Source: Ustilago trichophora
Lineage: Eukaryota; Basidiomycota; Ustilaginomycetes; Ustilaginales; Ustilaginaceae
Direction: 5' to 3'
Assembly (NCBI GenBank): GCA_900323505.1
Contig: OOIN01000001.1
Coordinates: 2,232,001-2,296,000 of the forward strand
DNA: 64,000 bases
Positions 19,372 to 30,491 of this stretch are shown one piece after another. The position numbers and the translations under genes are program-made. The notes beneath the pieces are model-generated. The model searched no databases and was not told the origin of the DNA. It saw only the letters and a program-made list of their open reading frames with translations. Numbering within the stretch: the first letter of the stretch is position 1; each line of letters begins with the position of its first letter.

Positions 19372-19655
19372 TCGTCTTTTTGCTTCCATGCGTCCCTGCA
19401 TAGCCCCTACCTCCGTTTCCATCAAGTTCTCCGCGGGCCTGACACTTGGATCTTGCGAAGCAATGGAGATATGCGAATTGATCGTCGAATGCAGTGGCTA
19501 TGGTACAAGACTAGACACCTTGTCCGGCGGCTTGCCTGCTCAACCAATCCGCATGTGCCCGTCGGTAGCCTGAATTCGTGCATTGTAAGACAAAGATGAT
19601 GGTGTTAGATTGTGCCCAAGTGAGCAGCGTTGACAAGAAACCATGTAACGCTTTT

Positions 19656-21523
19656 CTACCCACCTACTGCGTTCAGCCGGGGACCATGCTCATTGGTAGC
19701 CCGATGCGTGTTGAGGTCTGGTGTCAAAATCATGTCGAGCGACAAGAGTGGACAAGTGGGCAGCGAAAACCAGGCGCCGAGCAAAGGCAGCGCGAACAGA
19801 GGATGAGAAACAGAGCAAAACAGCCAAGGCAACGCTAAGCATGGGTAAAGTCGTGGCAGCATCGCCATGCATACCAATCGCCACAGTACTCACGGTTCAG
19901 TGTGCCATACGCCTTGTTGCAACCATCAAAGTCGCATCGATATTTACGCTCAACTTCTTCCGATTTGCGGCGCCTTCGAATGCGTCGGATGCCTCCCTCG
20001 CTGCCCCGCGAGCTGCCTTCTCCGTTTCCACTTCCATCGCCTGACAATTGTCCCGAAAGCGCCTGCGTGGCTGATGCAAACTGTCCGTTCGGTGCACGAT
20101 ACCAGATCCGCCTCTTGGATCCAATCTCTCCTTCTTCCATCCGATTGCCTCCTGGTCTGTCTCCCATGGCATGGCTCCTGGCATTGAGCAAGGTTCTCGA
20201 GTCCCTGTGGTTTGCTACATCTTCCGAGCCAGCGCACGGATTGGCGCTAGCGCCCGCAGTCGACGCCGCAGACACCGAGTAGGTCGTACATCGAGGTGCA
20301 GTTCCGCTTGCGGTTGTGCTCTCTCTCCTGGCCAAAGCACTACCCTCGTCCTCGTCGTGCAACCAATCTGAGCAAGGGCGACTTAGCCATGGATCGGTCG
20401 AAGACCATGTCAATTCGGGAAGAGATCGACTAGAGGCAAGCGAGCTCGTTCCACCTGTCGTAGTCGAATGTTCGTGTCCATGAAGCCCGATACCATAGAA
20501 ATCCTTGTGGTCGTTCCCAAAGTCAGCAATTGCATAGTGCTCTGCCGAGCCCCACATCGGATTGCGATCCTGACTAGACCCGAACGAAAGCGCCGCGCCT
20601 CCCGGAAGACCGCTGTGAAGTGCTTCGTCGAGGTAGGGTAGCCGCAACATACTGTTAACACAGTGCTCTCCAGAAGGAGCGGCATGCATCCACGTTTGAC
20701 TAGCTACAGCTTTGTTAGAGGCGTCATCTTCGATCAAGCCAAGGCCATGGTGCGTAGGAAAGGGGATCAGAGGTGGGGGAGATGACAGTCCCAATGCCCT
20801 CACCCGCGATGCGATACTTTGCTGCCTACCGTCGTGCTCTTCATCTCGCACGTCAGCGTGAGCTCCGCGATGTTTAGAATGACGATGCTCTGCCAATCTC
20901 AGCTCTTCGCTAGAAAAGGGAACATCTGCCGTTCCAGTGGGGCCAAAATGACCGTTGTTGGCTGAAAAAGCGCAGACTGGGACAGAATAGGATGGCATTG
21001 CTTCTGGCAAACCGGTGTTGTGGAGCCTGTTATAGGAGGCTAGTCCTGAAGTAATCGCTTGGGTCGTGTTAAAAAGGCTGGGCATGCTGTGCGATCGGCT
21101 GTCATCTGAAGTCTCAGAAGTCATCCGCCGTCAATAATTGGTGATCAATGCCTGTCTCCTAAACACAGCACGGGCGGCCAACTTACTTGCCAGAGCCTGC
21201 ATTGTCTCACTCGGTGATTCCCCAAGGCTTAGGTGATGTCCATTTTGGCTGGTAAGGCCGGGATACAGGGGTCCGTCTTGAGCAGCTGGTGATGCTGAGT
21301 TGTTGTCGTGAAGGTAATGAGACTCAACCCATTCGGAGGTCTGCATAAAGGTGAAATTCGAGCTGGGTGCTCCAGCAGCAGTCAGTGTAGTTTCCGCTTC
21401 CTCAACCATGACCAGATCATCTGGCCGGTTCGGCGGCGCTGAGCTCGAACGAGCTGGAAGCCCGTCAAGGGCAGCCTCAACACGGCGGCCACTAGCTGAC
21501 CACAAGGCGACATTCCGGTCCAT
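19656..21523 (-). CDS. Con7-like C2H2 zinc finger transcription factor (3 exons)
   Basis: Predicted exons are 21523-21187, 21105-19894 and 19717-19656, giving 536 residues. Donors are GTAAGT and GTGAGT, and both junctions keep frame in phase 1. The spliced C-terminus reads a basic region (RRIRRRRKSEEVERKYRC), then C503-x4-C508-x12-H521-x5-H527 with GTLNHLNTH, the signature of Con7 of Magnaporthe and related factors, which control infection-related morphogenesis genes. Without splicing the finger loses both histidines, which is strong evidence for the second intron. The rest is Ser/Gly-rich with no other domain. The protein stops ten residues after the last His, while Con7 proteins usually continue; GTAGGT just before the stop could be another donor. 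The 5' exon is less certain; a start at 21124 is the alternative. Confidence 0.72.
19718..19893 (-). other. Intron 2 of Con7-like gene
   Basis: 176 bases, GTGAGT donor and ACACCAG acceptor. Its removal joins AAC-C with AC-CTC and restores the second half of the zinc finger. Confidence 0.75.
21106..21186 (-). other. Intron 1 of Con7-like gene
   Basis: 81 bases, perfect GTAAGT donor, ACTTCAG acceptor, and TTGAC/ATGAC branch-like sequences shortly before it. This is the only in-frame acceptor I found in the region that joins the two open frames. Confidence 0.6.
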
Positions 21524-22616
21524 GGTGAGAGACGAGGTTGGTGGATCGGCTGGCGGTACGGGAAGGTCGGTGTCGTCGGTCGTGCCCGCTTAGGAATTCG
21601 GTGGGAGCAGCATTGATGGTAGTGCCCAAGAGAGGCCCAATTGGCCTTTCTAGCGATTCACTCCACAGACCCCTTCTTATATCCCAGCTCGTCCATTACA
21701 CCCACCATGCTGAGCCGACTAGACTTGTAAGTGAACAGAAAGGCCAGCCAGCAGATCACATGTTCGAAGTCGCCAAGTGGTGCCATCCGAAGTGGATCGG
21801 TTACATTGAGGAGTTCTTGCAGGTCACCCCGCTCGCAATCATCCGCCGTCAACTTACGCCCTAGACCCCTAGCCACTCTTGGCCGTGCTCGAAAATCCGA
21901 CTGCGAGAGTTGGAGTAAGTCCGCAGGCTTCCCCCCGTCTCAACAAGGCTCCTGTGCAGCGATAGGACGCCTCGATGTCCGCAACAAGGCTGAAGATGTG
22001 ATCTCGTCTGATGATATGGGTAGCCATGGGCGTCGCCGACCACATGACAATGTGATCTCTCGAAGTATGTATCCGTCCTGAACGGACGCCATGCGTACCT
22101 TTTCTACATCTGCTCCGTCGCGTCCATCTATCGTCACCTCAACATTTCTCCCCGAATCTTGCCTTTCTGCATCGTCACATCGGCAGGTCGGTGGATGACC
22201 TTACAGATCGCCGTCCAACCTTTTTCCGTCTGCGCCCTTGCGGATAAGGCATGACCGAGTCCTTGCAAGGGAATACCGTGGCGAACGGCATAAGGTCCTG
22301 CACGCGAACCCGACGTCACCGGTCTCAGTCATCGCCATCGATCCAGGATGGCGATAATGGTCGGATATTCAGCATTTCTTGAAAGCCGGTGGCTGATGTA
22401 GCCAGGCTGTAAAGTTGCGACACCGTATGGTCTGAACTGCTTGATCTTGACCAGAGCTAACTGTTAGGCATCAGGCATCAGGCTACACTTGCTCCGTACG
22501 TCATTTCGTTGCAGTCAGATGAAGAGGGAGAATTGAGCGATCTGGCAATACCTGCCATCACACTTGACACTTGTGATTCAACGATGCAAAGGAGTGTTCA
22601 ACAATTCGACCTGCAT
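21524..22616. other. Promoter region of Con7-like gene
   Basis: About 1.1 kb between the Con7-like start and the 3' end of the large acidic protein gene. No open frame has a recognisable domain and I saw no clear regulatory repeat. Confidence 0.5.
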
Positions 22617-25600
22617 CTAGTTTAGCTTCAACACTTTGCGTGACTTGCGCGGACTCGTCTTGCCTGGGCTATTGTTCTGGGATTGTGCGCCCCCTTGCGA
22701 CCGGCGGCTTCGGCGTGGCTGCTTTGCACTCTCTGCCTCTTCGGTCTTTGCCACCTTACCGGCTGCAGACGTCTCTGCCAGGCTGGACGAATCATCAGCG
22801 GCCTGCTTGCGTTTCCTCCCACCTCTGCCGCCTTTCTTGCCCTTGCCATTCTCCATTGATTCCGGCTCCGGCGTGTCTTCCTTCTCGCGCTCGCCCTCCA
22901 TCTGCTGCTGTACTTCGCCTTCGTCCTTACGAGTGGCTTGCGTGCTCACAGAGCTGCCCATCTTCCGTTCGTCGTCATCCCCATCCTCTCCATTCGACTG
23001 GTCCTCTCGAGGATCAAAAGCGGTTGACTTTTGCGATTTGCGTCCGCGACGGGCCTTTTTCGACTTTGGAGCGACTGAGTCGAGAACATCTTCGACAGCC
23101 GCAGCATCCTGGGCGTCCTTGGCGTCGCTAGTCTGAACCTCAGTGGACGTTCCTTCGGAGGCGGCGGCCCGCTTGCGTCCATGCACCTTCTTAGGATTAA
23201 CTTCTGCAACTGGCTCGACATCATCCTCGTCAGCTTCCTTTTCGTCTTGAGCGGAGGGCTTGAAGCTGGCATCAGCTGTAGCGCTCTTCCTGGGTCTGCC
23301 GCGCTTCCTCTTGGGCGGTGGAGAGATGGGTACAGCGGGGTCATCCGGTCCGTCCGTGCCTTCGTTTTCGCCCGTTCCAGCTGGAAGAATGCGGCTGCCA
23401 GCATCTGCGCCCTCTTCCTCGTCTTCCTTCAGCTGTTCTTCGAGCGAGGCGATAGAAATATCGCCAGGAGCGACTGCGGGTGGATGCCTTTCCTTCTGCA
23501 GGGTCTTTCGGTCGTCATCAGGAAGATAGTCGGCGTTGGCGCTCATGGGATCGGAGCGCCGAGGAGAGCGATGATGCGAGGAAGCTGAGGCCACGCTGCT
23601 AGCTCGACGATGTCGTGTGCGCAAGGGGGTTTTCGACTCTTCTGCGTGAACTTCCTCAATCGTATCTACGTTGACGTTGATCTTCGCCTCTCGGTCCTCA
23701 GCCTTGACATTGAAGTCGGAATCTTCTGACTTTGCTTCGACGTCAAGCTCCTTTGCCTTGGCATCGCTGACAGCCTTTGACTTGTTCTTGGCTTCGAAGT
23801 CTGCTTGAAGCACCTTGGCATCGCGCTCCTTGCCATCGTCGAAAGACATCGGAAGGTCAGCGTCGAGGTCGTAGCCTGCAAAGAGCAACTTGGCCGCGGA
23901 GGATTCTGGCTCCACGCAGATACCTTCGTTCAGCATCTGAAGACCAATGATGCGGCTCAGCATGTGGTGCACGTCGGGCGGGAGGAAGTCCGGGTCCACA
24001 TCGATCCAGTCATTCGCCTTCTGTTCAGATGTCTTGCCCAGATCTTGTGCATCCTCAAGGCGGGCTTTTTCGTAGTTGATGGAGCAGCCCGGAACGATGA
24101 AGACGGGAGCACCTTCGATCTTGTTTAGTTGAAGTTTGCGGCAGATGCAGTGGGCGCGAGTGGTGATTGTGTACTCGGTCGCCTCTACTGACTTGCTGGA
24201 GCGCTTTTGCCGCTGTTGAGCCTCCGCTTGGCCATTGCCTGGCGCATGGTCGTCAGCGATCGTGGTCGCCTCAGCAGTCTCGTCATCTTCGCTCTTTTCA
24301 TCCGCCTGGCTCTCACTGATGGGCAGCAAGGAAGGAATTGCGCGAAGCGGTGCTGCCAGGTTGCTGGCAAGACTGGAGGCAGCCTCGGTCATTTGGGCGA
24401 AAAGATTGCGTTTGGCGGCTCCGTGAATGTGGCGATTACCTTGACGGTTGGCTGAGGGTGTGAAGCTAGAGGTCGATCGGCGATCTGAGGATGCTGGTGA
24501 CGGTGGCACGCGACCCGGGAACAGACTACTGAGACCTGCGGAAGAGGGCGCTTCGACGTCTTTGCTTTGCTCCTTGGACTCGAAGGCGGTTGATTGCTCT
24601 GGCTCGATGCTGGTAACCTCTGACCCTTTCTTGGCTTCCAGCTGTGCGCTTTCCTCGTCCCCCTGCCCGTTGGCAGCTTCATCCTTCATTTCTTCTTCCT
24701 TCACTTCTTCCTCCTTCATTCCTTCACCGTCCTCCGCCTCTATCTTTCCAGTGAGTTCATCATCCTTCAGTGCAGGCTCTTGAGTCTCTCTGTGCTCGTC
24801 ATGTAGGCCAGAAGATGAAGCAGGCTCTGATTCGCTTCGTTGATCATCTGCCACTGTCTCATCTTTGCTTTTGCCCTCGCTTTCCTTTGCGACCTCGAAG
24901 GTCTTGCCGGTCACGGGTGCCGCCTGTCGCTCGATGGAACTGTCTCGGTCCGCAAGGTCACCGCTTAGAATAGCCTCTTCCTCGTGCACATCGACCAGGA
25001 TGTGCGGCTGAGAAGCTCCCGACGTTGCGGGCTCAACAGCCTCTGAGATTTCATCGGCATTCGGAGCGCTGTCGCTGATCTCAGCAGGCTCAGCTGCCAA
25101 CACTTCGGATTCGAACTCAGCAGGAGCGACAGCTGCCGCAAGTTCGGGAGCGCTACCCGATTCGATGGCAATCTTCTCATTGGCAGCGTCGTCTTCGCTA
25201 TTGTCCTCGACATCTGCCTCCAAGACGTCGGTGCTCTCGATACGTGCCAAGACCGGCTTGATTAGCTCGATCGGTTCATCAACGTCGTTGTCCGCGTCAG
25301 AAAGTGATGCTGCTTGCACCTCCTCTGCCTGGGAATCCGTGGCGGGATCCGCGATCTCGTCTCTCGCAGCAGGCTTGGTCGCATCTGCGATTGTGGTGAC
25401 GGGGATTTCGGTCGTATCGAGGGAATGAGAATCCTCAGAGACCTCGCGACGTGCTTCCTCGGTCACCACAGGTGTCGACGAGCTCTGAGTCTCTTGGACA
25501 TTGCTGCTGGGCTTCGTTTCAAGTAAGAAGTCTTCGGATTCCTCGAGTTGCCGAGAAGGGCCGGTAAGAGCAGCTGTAACCTCCTCTTTGACAGCCTCGT

Positions 25601-28280
25601 CGGGCTGTGTTGCTTGTGGCGCCGCCATCGCTCCGCTGGTCTCTGCACTGACTTCAGTATCGCCTTGACCATCTTTCAGATTAGATCCCAAGGAGGGCAT
25701 GTCCTCGACAATGTCATCTGCAGCCGTCCCGCGCACGCTCGACGACGCGTCTTGACGCATGAAGGCGTTAAAGATGTCGGACTCTGTCTGTGAGGCTGAA
25801 GGCTCGGACTGGGCAGGGCATGCTCCGATTGCAGATGCATTCGTATCGTCATATGAGTCGGACGCATCCGGTCCCTGCTGGCTGTCAACGAAGCTCGCAA
25901 GCAATTGTGGATCGATGGGCCCTGTAGACAGATCTGCGGCAGTAGCTGACGGATCATCCTGGATGGCTGCATTGGCACCAGCAGCTTGAATGTCGGCAAA
26001 GAATTGGGAGGCTGTGACAAAGCCAGGCATGGGTTGCGAACCATGAATGGCGCGGAGGGCTGCATCAGCAGACGCGCTAGCTGTACCTTGAGCATAAGGT
26101 GACTCTTGACCGGCTGATTGATTGGTTTCAAGGTCGGACCAGCGCAGCTCTTCGTCGAGCTCTTCCGGCTCCACCTCGCTGTCAGGCATCGCATCACCCC
26201 CTTCATCAGGGATGTGGCTGTCGAGTTGGTGCGTTGACGATTCATTGACTTGTTCAGCATCCGTGATCGTGTGATCGATTGCAGACGTGAATTGCGTTTG
26301 CAGCTGCTGAGCCAGACGATCGCTGTCGCCGCGTGTCTCGTTGAGGTCCTTGGCATGCCCATCAGAAGAAGTATTGGTCTTAATCTGCATGATGGCTTCT
26401 CGCCCTGCTTCGGCATTGCTGGCTTCGCTGTCGTACTCTGCCTCGGGCTCTTCTTCGTCGCTTTCCGCGTCCTGAGACTCTCCGAAGAGTTCATCTTCAT
26501 TGTCCTCCTCCATCTCATCATCTTCGCCTTGCTCTTTGTCGTCTTGGTCACCGCCCGGACCGTCATCGTCATCCGAGTCTGACAGCACAATCGGTTCGTC
26601 GGCGTCACCGGCAGGCCCATCGAAGAGAAGATTGTGAGTGTCCATACCTCTGAAGCCATCGTGATAGTGGTGATGTACAGAAGGAGCAGCGTAGCTGTGC
26701 TCTTCAGTGTCGTCCATCTCGTCCTCTTCGTCGCCATCGCCAGCGTCGTCATCTGAGGCATCGGCATCTGATTCGCTGTCCATCCGCTCGTCGTCGTCGT
26801 CTTCATCAGCCTGCTGGTCCTCCTGGTCTGAGTCTTCTTGAGCGCTGCTGTCTTCCGCATCGCCTTGGTGCGGGAAAGAGCTTTGCTGCTGGCTAAAAGT
26901 CTGGTTGGAGCGAGCAGGGATGATCTGGAAAGCTCCGTCGACAATGTCGATCTGGTCCATAGGATGTGGCGGAGCAGAGTGCTCAAGGGTCGATTGAGCT
27001 TGTGTCGTGCTCCTGGCCTCGACCTCGCCACGGTCACCAGACGCAGCGTCTGCGTCTGAGTCCGAGTCCGAGTTTGAGTTTTGGGAGCTGCTGGAATCCT
27101 CGGATTCGCTCGAAGATTCTGAAGAGCTTTCATCAGACGACTGAGAGACTTTGTCAAGAGCGCCCTGTGTGACTCCGTGATCATCATCGTCGAGTGGATC
27201 CTGATTGTGTGGTGCCGAGGGTGGCTCGCCGGCGCCGAGGACTTCGATGACAGGGCGTCTGGTAGGTTTGGGGGCGGACTGCGAGAGGTCCAACATGCTT
27301 CGTCCCGATTGTGAGGGCGCAACTTGGTTGGACTCGTCGACGGCAGCCATCTTGGCGCGTTGCTGGAGGATGGACTCAATGTCAAGCGTGCCGTCGGAGC
27401 CGCGATTGGCTTCGAAGAGGGATGAGGGACCGAGTTGGGTCCCGCCTGGCAATGGTTCAGCGTTGGCGAGAAGATCTGCAAAGCCTGGTTGCTCATCGTC
27501 TCCTTCTTCTGACTGCAAGCCACCACTTCGCATGAGCTCCTGAAGAGATCTAGCCGCGAGCATGCTGCGCTCGACTGCCGGGTCGGCAGTTGGTTCTGCA
27601 GGAGCCTCGGAATCTTGTTTTTGTTCGTCGCCTTCCAAGTGCTTCAAGACGCCTTTTCGGGAGCGTTCCAGATCTGTACGGCGGCGCTCAAAGTCTTGTT
27701 GAGCATGCTGAGCCCATAGAATGGCAGAATCGGTGCTGTCCACATTGAAAGATGCAGAGAGGTCACCACTAGTGTCGGGAGCTGCCGAAGTCGACGTTGA
27801 GGCTTGATCGAGCTGCACTTTGTGCTGCAGGTCGCGAAACTCCTTGCTGGGTCTCGGTAGACGTACGCGATTTCGTTGAAAGTGAGCTTGTGACGAGGAG
27901 GAGGGAGACGCGATGGCGGATGCGTGCACCGACGAACGGGGAGGGGTGCGCAGAGCATTGCCGATGCGGGAGCTCAGGTCGACGATCCATGAGACTTCGT
28001 CGAAACGGTCATATGCGGAAGGTGAGATGTGGGAGAGGCGAGAAGCAGCCGGGCTGGAAATACCATGGTGCTCGCGCATCTTGGCGACAGAGCGTATGTT
28101 GGGGGTGGATGAGGATGCAGAGCCATTGAGTGGCGGTGGGCTGATTGGGCTCGGAACTGACCGTATCGGAGTGAAAGATGGCTTGCTGCTGTCGGTAGCT
28201 TGAACTGCTGAGGATGGGATGTAGTGAGGGCGATGTTGGATGCGCGAAGGCTGGCCAGAAGGCCCGTTTGGGGAGCTCAT
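22617..28280 (-). CDS. Very large acidic protein with AT-hook-like C-terminus, unknown function
   Basis: 1887 residues from ATG 28280. The open frame extends upstream but only from a GTG, and the upstream part reads like leader sequence. The N-terminal 200 residues have a possibly folded block (AYDRFDEVSWIVDLSSRIGNAL). The central 1000 residues are extremely acidic, with Asp/Glu/Ser runs. A short ordered-looking segment near residues 1360-1500 contains HCICRKLQLNKIEGAPVFIVPG and DPDFLPPDVHHMLSRIIGLQ. The C-terminus is basic, with an AT-hook (KRKRGRPRKS, around 1660) and further RGRK/GGRKRK patches. A nuclear chromatin-associated role is inferred from the AT-hook and acidic regions. I do not recognise the family. 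No intron is needed. Confidence 0.75.
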   Translation of the reverse strand: MSSPNGPSGQPSRIQHRPHYIPSSAVQATDSSKPSFTPIRSVPSPISPPPLNGSASSSTPNIRSVAKMREHHGISSPAASRLSHISPSAYDRFDEVSWIVDLSSRIGNALRTPPRSSVHASAIASPSSSSQAHFQRNRVRLPRPSKEFRDLQHKVQLDQASTSTSAAPDTSGDLSASFNVDSTDSAILWAQHAQQDFERRRTDLERSRKGVLKHLEGDEQKQDSEAPAEPTADPAVERSMLAARSLQELMRSGGLQSEEGDDEQPGFADLLANAEPLPGGTQLGPSSLFEANRGSDGTLDIESILQQRAKMAAVDESNQVAPSQSGRSMLDLSQSAPKPTRRPVIEVLGAGEPPSAPHNQDPLDDDDHGVTQGALDKVSQSSDESSSESSSESEDSSSSQNSNSDSDSDADAASGDRGEVEARSTTQAQSTLEHSAPPHPMDQIDIVDGAFQIIPARSNQTFSQQQSSFPHQGDAEDSSAQEDSDQEDQQADEDDDDERMDSESDADASDDDAGDGDEEDEMDDTEEHSYAAPSVHHHYHDGFRGMDTHNLLFDGPAGDADEPIVLSDSDDDDGPGGDQDDKEQGEDDEMEEDNEDELFGESQDAESDEEEPEAEYDSEASNAEAGREAIMQIKTNTSSDGHAKDLNETRGDSDRLAQQLQTQFTSAIDHTITDAEQVNESSTHQLDSHIPDEGGDAMPDSEVEPEELDEELRWSDLETNQSAGQESPYAQGTASASADAALRAIHGSQPMPGFVTASQFFADIQAAGANAAIQDDPSATAADLSTGPIDPQLLASFVDSQQGPDASDSYDDTNASAIGACPAQSEPSASQTESDIFNAFMRQDASSSVRGTAADDIVEDMPSLGSNLKDGQGDTEVSAETSGAMAAPQATQPDEAVKEEVTAALTGPSRQLEESEDFLLETKPSSNVQETQSSSTPVVTEEARREVSEDSHSLDTTEIPVTTIADATKPAARDEIADPATDSQAEEVQAASLSDADNDVDEPIELIKPVLARIESTDVLEADVEDNSEDDAANEKIAIESGSAPELAAAVAPAEFESEVLAAEPAEISDSAPNADEISEAVEPATSGASQPHILVDVHEEEAILSGDLADRDSSIERQAAPVTGKTFEVAKESEGKSKDETVADDQRSESEPASSSGLHDEHRETQEPALKDDELTGKIEAEDGEGMKEEEVKEEEMKDEAANGQGDEESAQLEAKKGSEVTSIEPEQSTAFESKEQSKDVEAPSSAGLSSLFPGRVPPSPASSDRRSTSSFTPSANRQGNRHIHGAAKRNLFAQMTEAASSLASNLAAPLRAIPSLLPISESQADEKSEDDETAEATTIADDHAPGNGQAEAQQRQKRSSKSVEATEYTITTRAHCICRKLQLNKIEGAPVFIVPGCSINYEKARLEDAQDLGKTSEQKANDWIDVDPDFLPPDVHHMLSRIIGLQMLNEGICVEPESSAAKLLFAGYDLDADLPMSFDDGKERDAKVLQADFEAKNKSKAVSDAKAKELDVEAKSEDSDFNVKAEDREAKINVNVDTIEEVHAEESKTPLRTRHRRASSVASASSHHRSPRRSDPMSANADYLPDDDRKTLQKERHPPAVAPGDISIASLEEQLKEDEEEGADAGSRILPAGTGENEGTDGPDDPAVPISPPPKRKRGRPRKSATADASFKPSAQDEKEADEDDVEPVAEVNPKKVHGRKRAAASEGTSTEVQTSDAKDAQDAAAVEDVLDSVAPKSKKARRGRKSQKSTAFDPREDQSNGEDGDDDERKMGSSVSTQATRKDEGEVQQQMEGEREKEDTPEPESMENGKGKKGGRGGRKRKQAADDSSSLAETSAAGKVAKTEEAESAKQPRRSRRSQGGAQSQNNSPGKTSPRKSRKVLKLN

Positions 28281-28338
28281 AGCTTGGCTCTGCTGATGTG
28301 GGTCCACAATACTCTCGGCGCTCGAGATTGTTTTGACT

Positions 28339-28347
28339 TCAGAACAT
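28339..28347 (-). promoter_or_regulatory. Minimal uORF ATG-TTC-TGA before the acidic protein gene
   Basis: A two-codon upstream frame 59 bases before the main ATG. It lies about 34 bases downstream of the TATA-like box, so it may or may not be inside the transcript. Confidence 0.3.
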
Positions 28348-28380
28348 AGCGGACTGGGAACGAGATGGACGTGGCTAGTC

Positions 28381-28387
28381 TTTATAT
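28381..28387 (-). promoter_or_regulatory. TATA-like box of the acidic protein gene
   Basis: ATATAAA on the minus strand, 101 bases upstream of ATG 28280. Confidence 0.4.
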
Positions 28388-28682
28388 CGCTTTCTGTATT
28401 GATTATGCTTGCTTGAAGAGCGAGACAAATTGGAGGATGATGAATGAATGGTGATGGGATGGGATGCGATGGAATGGAATGGATGGGTTGGCTTGGATTG
28501 GCTGACTTGTCAATTCTTGAAAATTCACGAGACTCGCACACTGCGCTGTGCAGCCTATGAAATGTGACCTTGTGCGCACACGCCAATTTTGAACGCGGTG
28601 CCACACTCCACTCGAATCAAAAAAAGAAAGAGGTGTGGGTGGAGGAGGAGGAGGTGATTGCGGAAATGAAGCAGACAGCAAC

Positions 28683-28709
28683 ACAGTACAGTACTGTACA
28701 GTACAGTAT
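28683..28709. repeat. Palindromic TACAGTAC repeat cluster
   Basis: Overlapping copies of a TACAG/TGTAC motif. GTACAGTACTGTAC at 28686-28699 is a perfect palindrome. It lies in the divergent region between the acidic protein gene and G-beta; similar motifs occur in other intergenic parts of this window. Confidence 0.75.
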
Positions 28710-30448
28710 GATGGACCACGAATCACTTGAATCGGAAAGACCCTACAGGCGATCATACCCGATCGGTTGGACCCGACAGCCGACCCTTTCGGCGTAGCCA
28801 TTTGGGCAGTTTGTGTCGCTGTTCGGACCCCGTTTCCCACGCCTTTCACAGCCAAAAACAAGGACTTCTTCGTTGTCGCAAAGGACGGCAGCGAGGAAGA
28901 GCGGATCTTGGTCTACCGCAGTCACACGGACTACGTACAGCATATGCTTTGTTGATGCCTGGCACTGAGTGGCACATTCAACATATTGATGTGGCTGAGA
29001 CCCTGAGAGTTGGACGGACAGACGGGACAGGCAACCGCCAAGCCTCAAAAAGAAAGGGAGGGAGGAGTCTCGAACCGTTGCCCCGCCCTGCCTTGGAGGG
29101 TACCTTAGAATTGATGGAAAGGGTCTTGTCGTCTCTAAGATGACCATAACGTACCACAAGGCAACCTTTTGACAGCCCATGGAACCGCAGATCAAACGAG
29201 ATAGATACACTTTGACCATAGATCGACTGCATTGTTGTGCCTGGACCGCCAAGCTAGTGAGCAAGCCCTCTGTCTCTTCACACGCAAGTGACTCGTGTAA
29301 GATGCCCTGACTATCTTGTTGAACCCATCACGGCTTCATCCGAATTTCTTATGAAGTGAGGTCAAGTACAGGATGAAGGCAGAATCCTGCAACCAAGAGC
29401 AGCGAGCAGACATTCGCCGGTGCTATGGTATGCAGTCTCGTGCGTTCTATTGCCATGTCGGCACAGAGAGAGACAGAGAGAGGCAGTGAGTGGCTTTGCC
29501 TGCAGGCATGTCTCGTTTTAGAGAGCAAAAGGCGCTTGGCCAGCATGAGACCCATAACCAAGCACACGAGAGCACACTTTTCTGCTTCTTTATTCTGATT
29601 TTCGGCTTCTCCATTTGAATCCCAGCCAACAGCAGCAGCCAGGGCACAAAAAGTCAAAAATTGCGTCTGAGGTTGACGAGAGGAAAGGAAGCGAGAAAGG
29701 GTTTCCTTCCCACCACAGACGCTTCCCACACATGCCTGCCGTCCCTCACGCACACACACACACACACACGCATACGTTTCGCTCTCATGCACGCATCCCA
29801 ACGCACGCACGCCCCGCCTCCTCATCCGAACACGCTTCACGCTCCTTGTCTCGGTGGTGCTTCTGGTTTGGGCTTCCATCCGTCTACGGTATCCAGCCAG
29901 CATCTCAGCCATCTTTCATGAATCCCTCACACTTGACAACCCGACTGTCAGAGCAAAGCGAGGATCTGGGTTCCTTTTCTTTCCCTTCGCTCGTGATCTC
30001 CTTCTGTCCCCTGCGACCAGCTTTTTTTGAGGCAGACAATTTTTTTAAGGTTCAAACAGAGTCTTGTCAACTGCGCTCTATCTCGACCTTTTCGCCCCTT
30101 CGGTCTGCATAGCCCCGCCTTGATTTGCCGCCTTTTGCAGCTCATTCCAGTTTTTCTCCTTTTTTGCCCATTTTTCCTTTAACTACTTTGCACACAGCAA
30201 AGCGCAGCGTAGAGAAAGCCTGTGCGCTTCGGCTTCCCACCTCTCTCTTCCTTTTCTCTTTATTCTTGGTTTGGTGGCCCCGTATTCCAATTTTATTGTC
30301 ACCTTGCTCTCGAGCCTCTTCTTTTCTACTCGGTTGAACGTGTGGCGCTTTTCTGGCCTTTCCAGCAGCTGAGCAGAGATCTTCGCTTCCGCCCCTCTCC
30401 CTCTTTCTCTCTCCTTGTCTGTCTGTCCGCGTCGCCTCACAACCTGTC

Positions 30449-30491
30449 AGACACACATACACACACACACACACTCTCTCTCTCTCTCTCT
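30449..30491. repeat. (CA)n-(CT)n compound microsatellite
   Basis: A CA run directly followed by a CT run, within the pyrimidine-rich G-beta upstream region. Confidence 0.85.

Larger units (their letters stand above)
18406..19655. other. Intergenic: MDR promoter and Con7-like 3' side
   Basis: No gene is supported. The stretch contains the TATA box listed above and a 12-bp tandem repeat at 19329-19371. Two TACTGTAC/TACAGTAC motifs sit near 19213-19220 and 19273-19280. Confidence 0.55.

Noticed and set aside
28281..28604. N-terminal extension of the acidic protein (108 residues)
   Set aside because: It begins at GTG, not ATG, is His/Pro/Ser-rich leader-like sequence, and crosses the TATA-like box at 28381.
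29041..29180. Possible tRNA on the minus strand because of TTCGAGA
   Set aside because: The flanking bases cannot form the 5-bp T stem and no acceptor stem closes.
28743..29912. Open frames of 173 and 187 codons between the acidic protein gene and G-beta
   Set aside because: No motif, no homologous look, and composition like other non-coding parts.
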